NCBI GenBank assembly: GCA_013696235.1
Contig: JACCYY010000145.1
Location: forward strand, 1-5,330
Reading direction: 5' to 3'
Length of the DNA stretch: 5,330 nucleotides
Source: Sporichthyaceae bacterium
Lineage (GTDB): Bacteria; Actinomycetota; Actinomycetes; JACCYY01
The notes under the pieces are model-generated. The model had not been told where the DNA came from. It saw only the letters and a program-made list of their open reading frames with translations, and searched no databases. Shown here in pieces: positions 4,961 through 5,330 of this stretch. Every line of letters begins with the position of its first letter. Within the stretch, counting starts at the first letter, position 1. Both the position numbers and the translations under genes were made by a program.

Positions 4961-5330
4961 GTGCCCACCGGACGGACGCACCACCCTGTGCACGCAGCCG
5001 CGAGCCGGTCACGGATCCGTCGCTCATCGCCCCACCGGTCGCTCGGCCGTCGAGCCGGCGCAATCGGGCTGTGCATCGTGGCGGCGATCGCGCTGCTGCC
5101 TGGCTCCAGCGTCGCGGACCCCACCCCGGCGAAGCCGACCATCGAGGAGGTCCAGGCCCAGGTCGACGCGCTCTACGAAGAGGGCGAGGTCGCGACCGAG
5201 ACTGCCAACGACGCCAAGGTGAGAGCCGACGAGGTCCGGGGCAACCTCGACACCCTGAGGTCGAATCTGGAGCGGCTGCAGGCCGACTTCGAGGACGCGA
5301 CCGCAGACGCCGGCGCGTTCGCCGCCGCGC
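4961..5330 (+). CDS. Secreted coiled-coil protein, probable NlpC/P60 peptidoglycan endopeptidase, N-terminal part
   Basis: The frame starts at GTG 4961, the first start after an in-frame TAA at 4922-4924, and runs off the right edge; 123 codons are visible. Residues 1-~33 are Arg/His-rich (RSRIRRSSPHRSLGRR). A hydrophobic core, AIGLCIVAAIALLPGSS (34-50), and SVA at 50-52 make a Sec signal peptide with cleavage likely after A52. The long Arg-rich n-region is unusual but common in actinobacteria. The mature part starts DPTPAKPTIEEVQAQVDALY and continues as a charged coiled coil, the usual N-terminal module of actinobacterial NlpC/P60 hydrolases of the RipA kind, in which it folds over or positions the catalytic domain. 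The catalytic Cys-His domain would lie beyond the window, so the enzyme class rests on the N-terminus, the c-di-AMP riboswitch and the recalled order next to the exonuclease-UvrC gene. A secreted coiled-coil protein without a hydrolase domain is the alternative. Confidence 0.85.
   Translation, partial: MPTGRTHHPVHAAASRSRIRRSSPHRSLGRRAGAIGLCIVAAIALLPGSSVADPTPAKPTIEEVQAQVDALYEEGEVATETANDAKVRADEVRGNLDTLRSNLERLQADFEDATADAGAFAAA

Overview
This is a chromosomal, very GC-rich window with codon third positions dominated by G/C, GTG starts and actinobacterial protein families. I read it as an actinobacterium; I cannot name the genus from sequence alone. It holds six protein genes, two of them cut by the window edges. 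No insertion sequence, phage gene, CRISPR array, rRNA or intact tRNA is visible.

Layout from left to right: the C-terminal half of trpD (tryptophan synthesis, + strand) converges on a 95-aa stand-alone Lrp/AsnC effector-binding (RAM) protein on the - strand. Behind it, also on the - strand, lies a 604-aa fusion of a DEDDh (DnaQ-like) 3'-5' exonuclease with a UvrC/Cho-like GIY-YIG nuclease. An 88-bp divergent spacer leads to a 435-aa protein on the + strand with a long coiled coil and a C-terminal NYN (YacP/Rae1-like) RNase domain. This gene ends in a strong hairpin. Next is an 85-aa protein with a CxxC-x6-CxxC cysteine cluster. A 367-bp intergenic region then carries a near-consensus promoter and a clear c-di-AMP (ydaO/yuaA-type) riboswitch. 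The riboswitch precedes the N-terminus of a secreted coiled-coil protein, most likely an NlpC/P60 peptidoglycan endopeptidase, which runs off the right edge.

As I recall, the order trpD / DnaQ-UvrC fusion / NlpC-P60 matches Mycobacterium tuberculosis Rv2192c-Rv2191-Rv2190c, so this looks like a conserved actinobacterial neighbourhood rather than an accessory island. The genes do not form one pathway: amino-acid metabolism (trpD, RAM protein), nucleic-acid processing (exonuclease-UvrC, NYN) and cell-wall turnover (NlpC/P60) sit side by side, mostly with their own promoters.

The most interesting parts are in the regulation. The riboswitch contains a tandem 15-bp duplication that builds one of its hairpins, and an upstream segment could compete with its closing stem P1. 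The fusion nuclease keeps four cysteines spaced like the iron-sulfur ligands of UvrC. The -10-like element CCTAGCGTC occurs upstream of two different genes, once in a position that predicts a leaderless mRNA.
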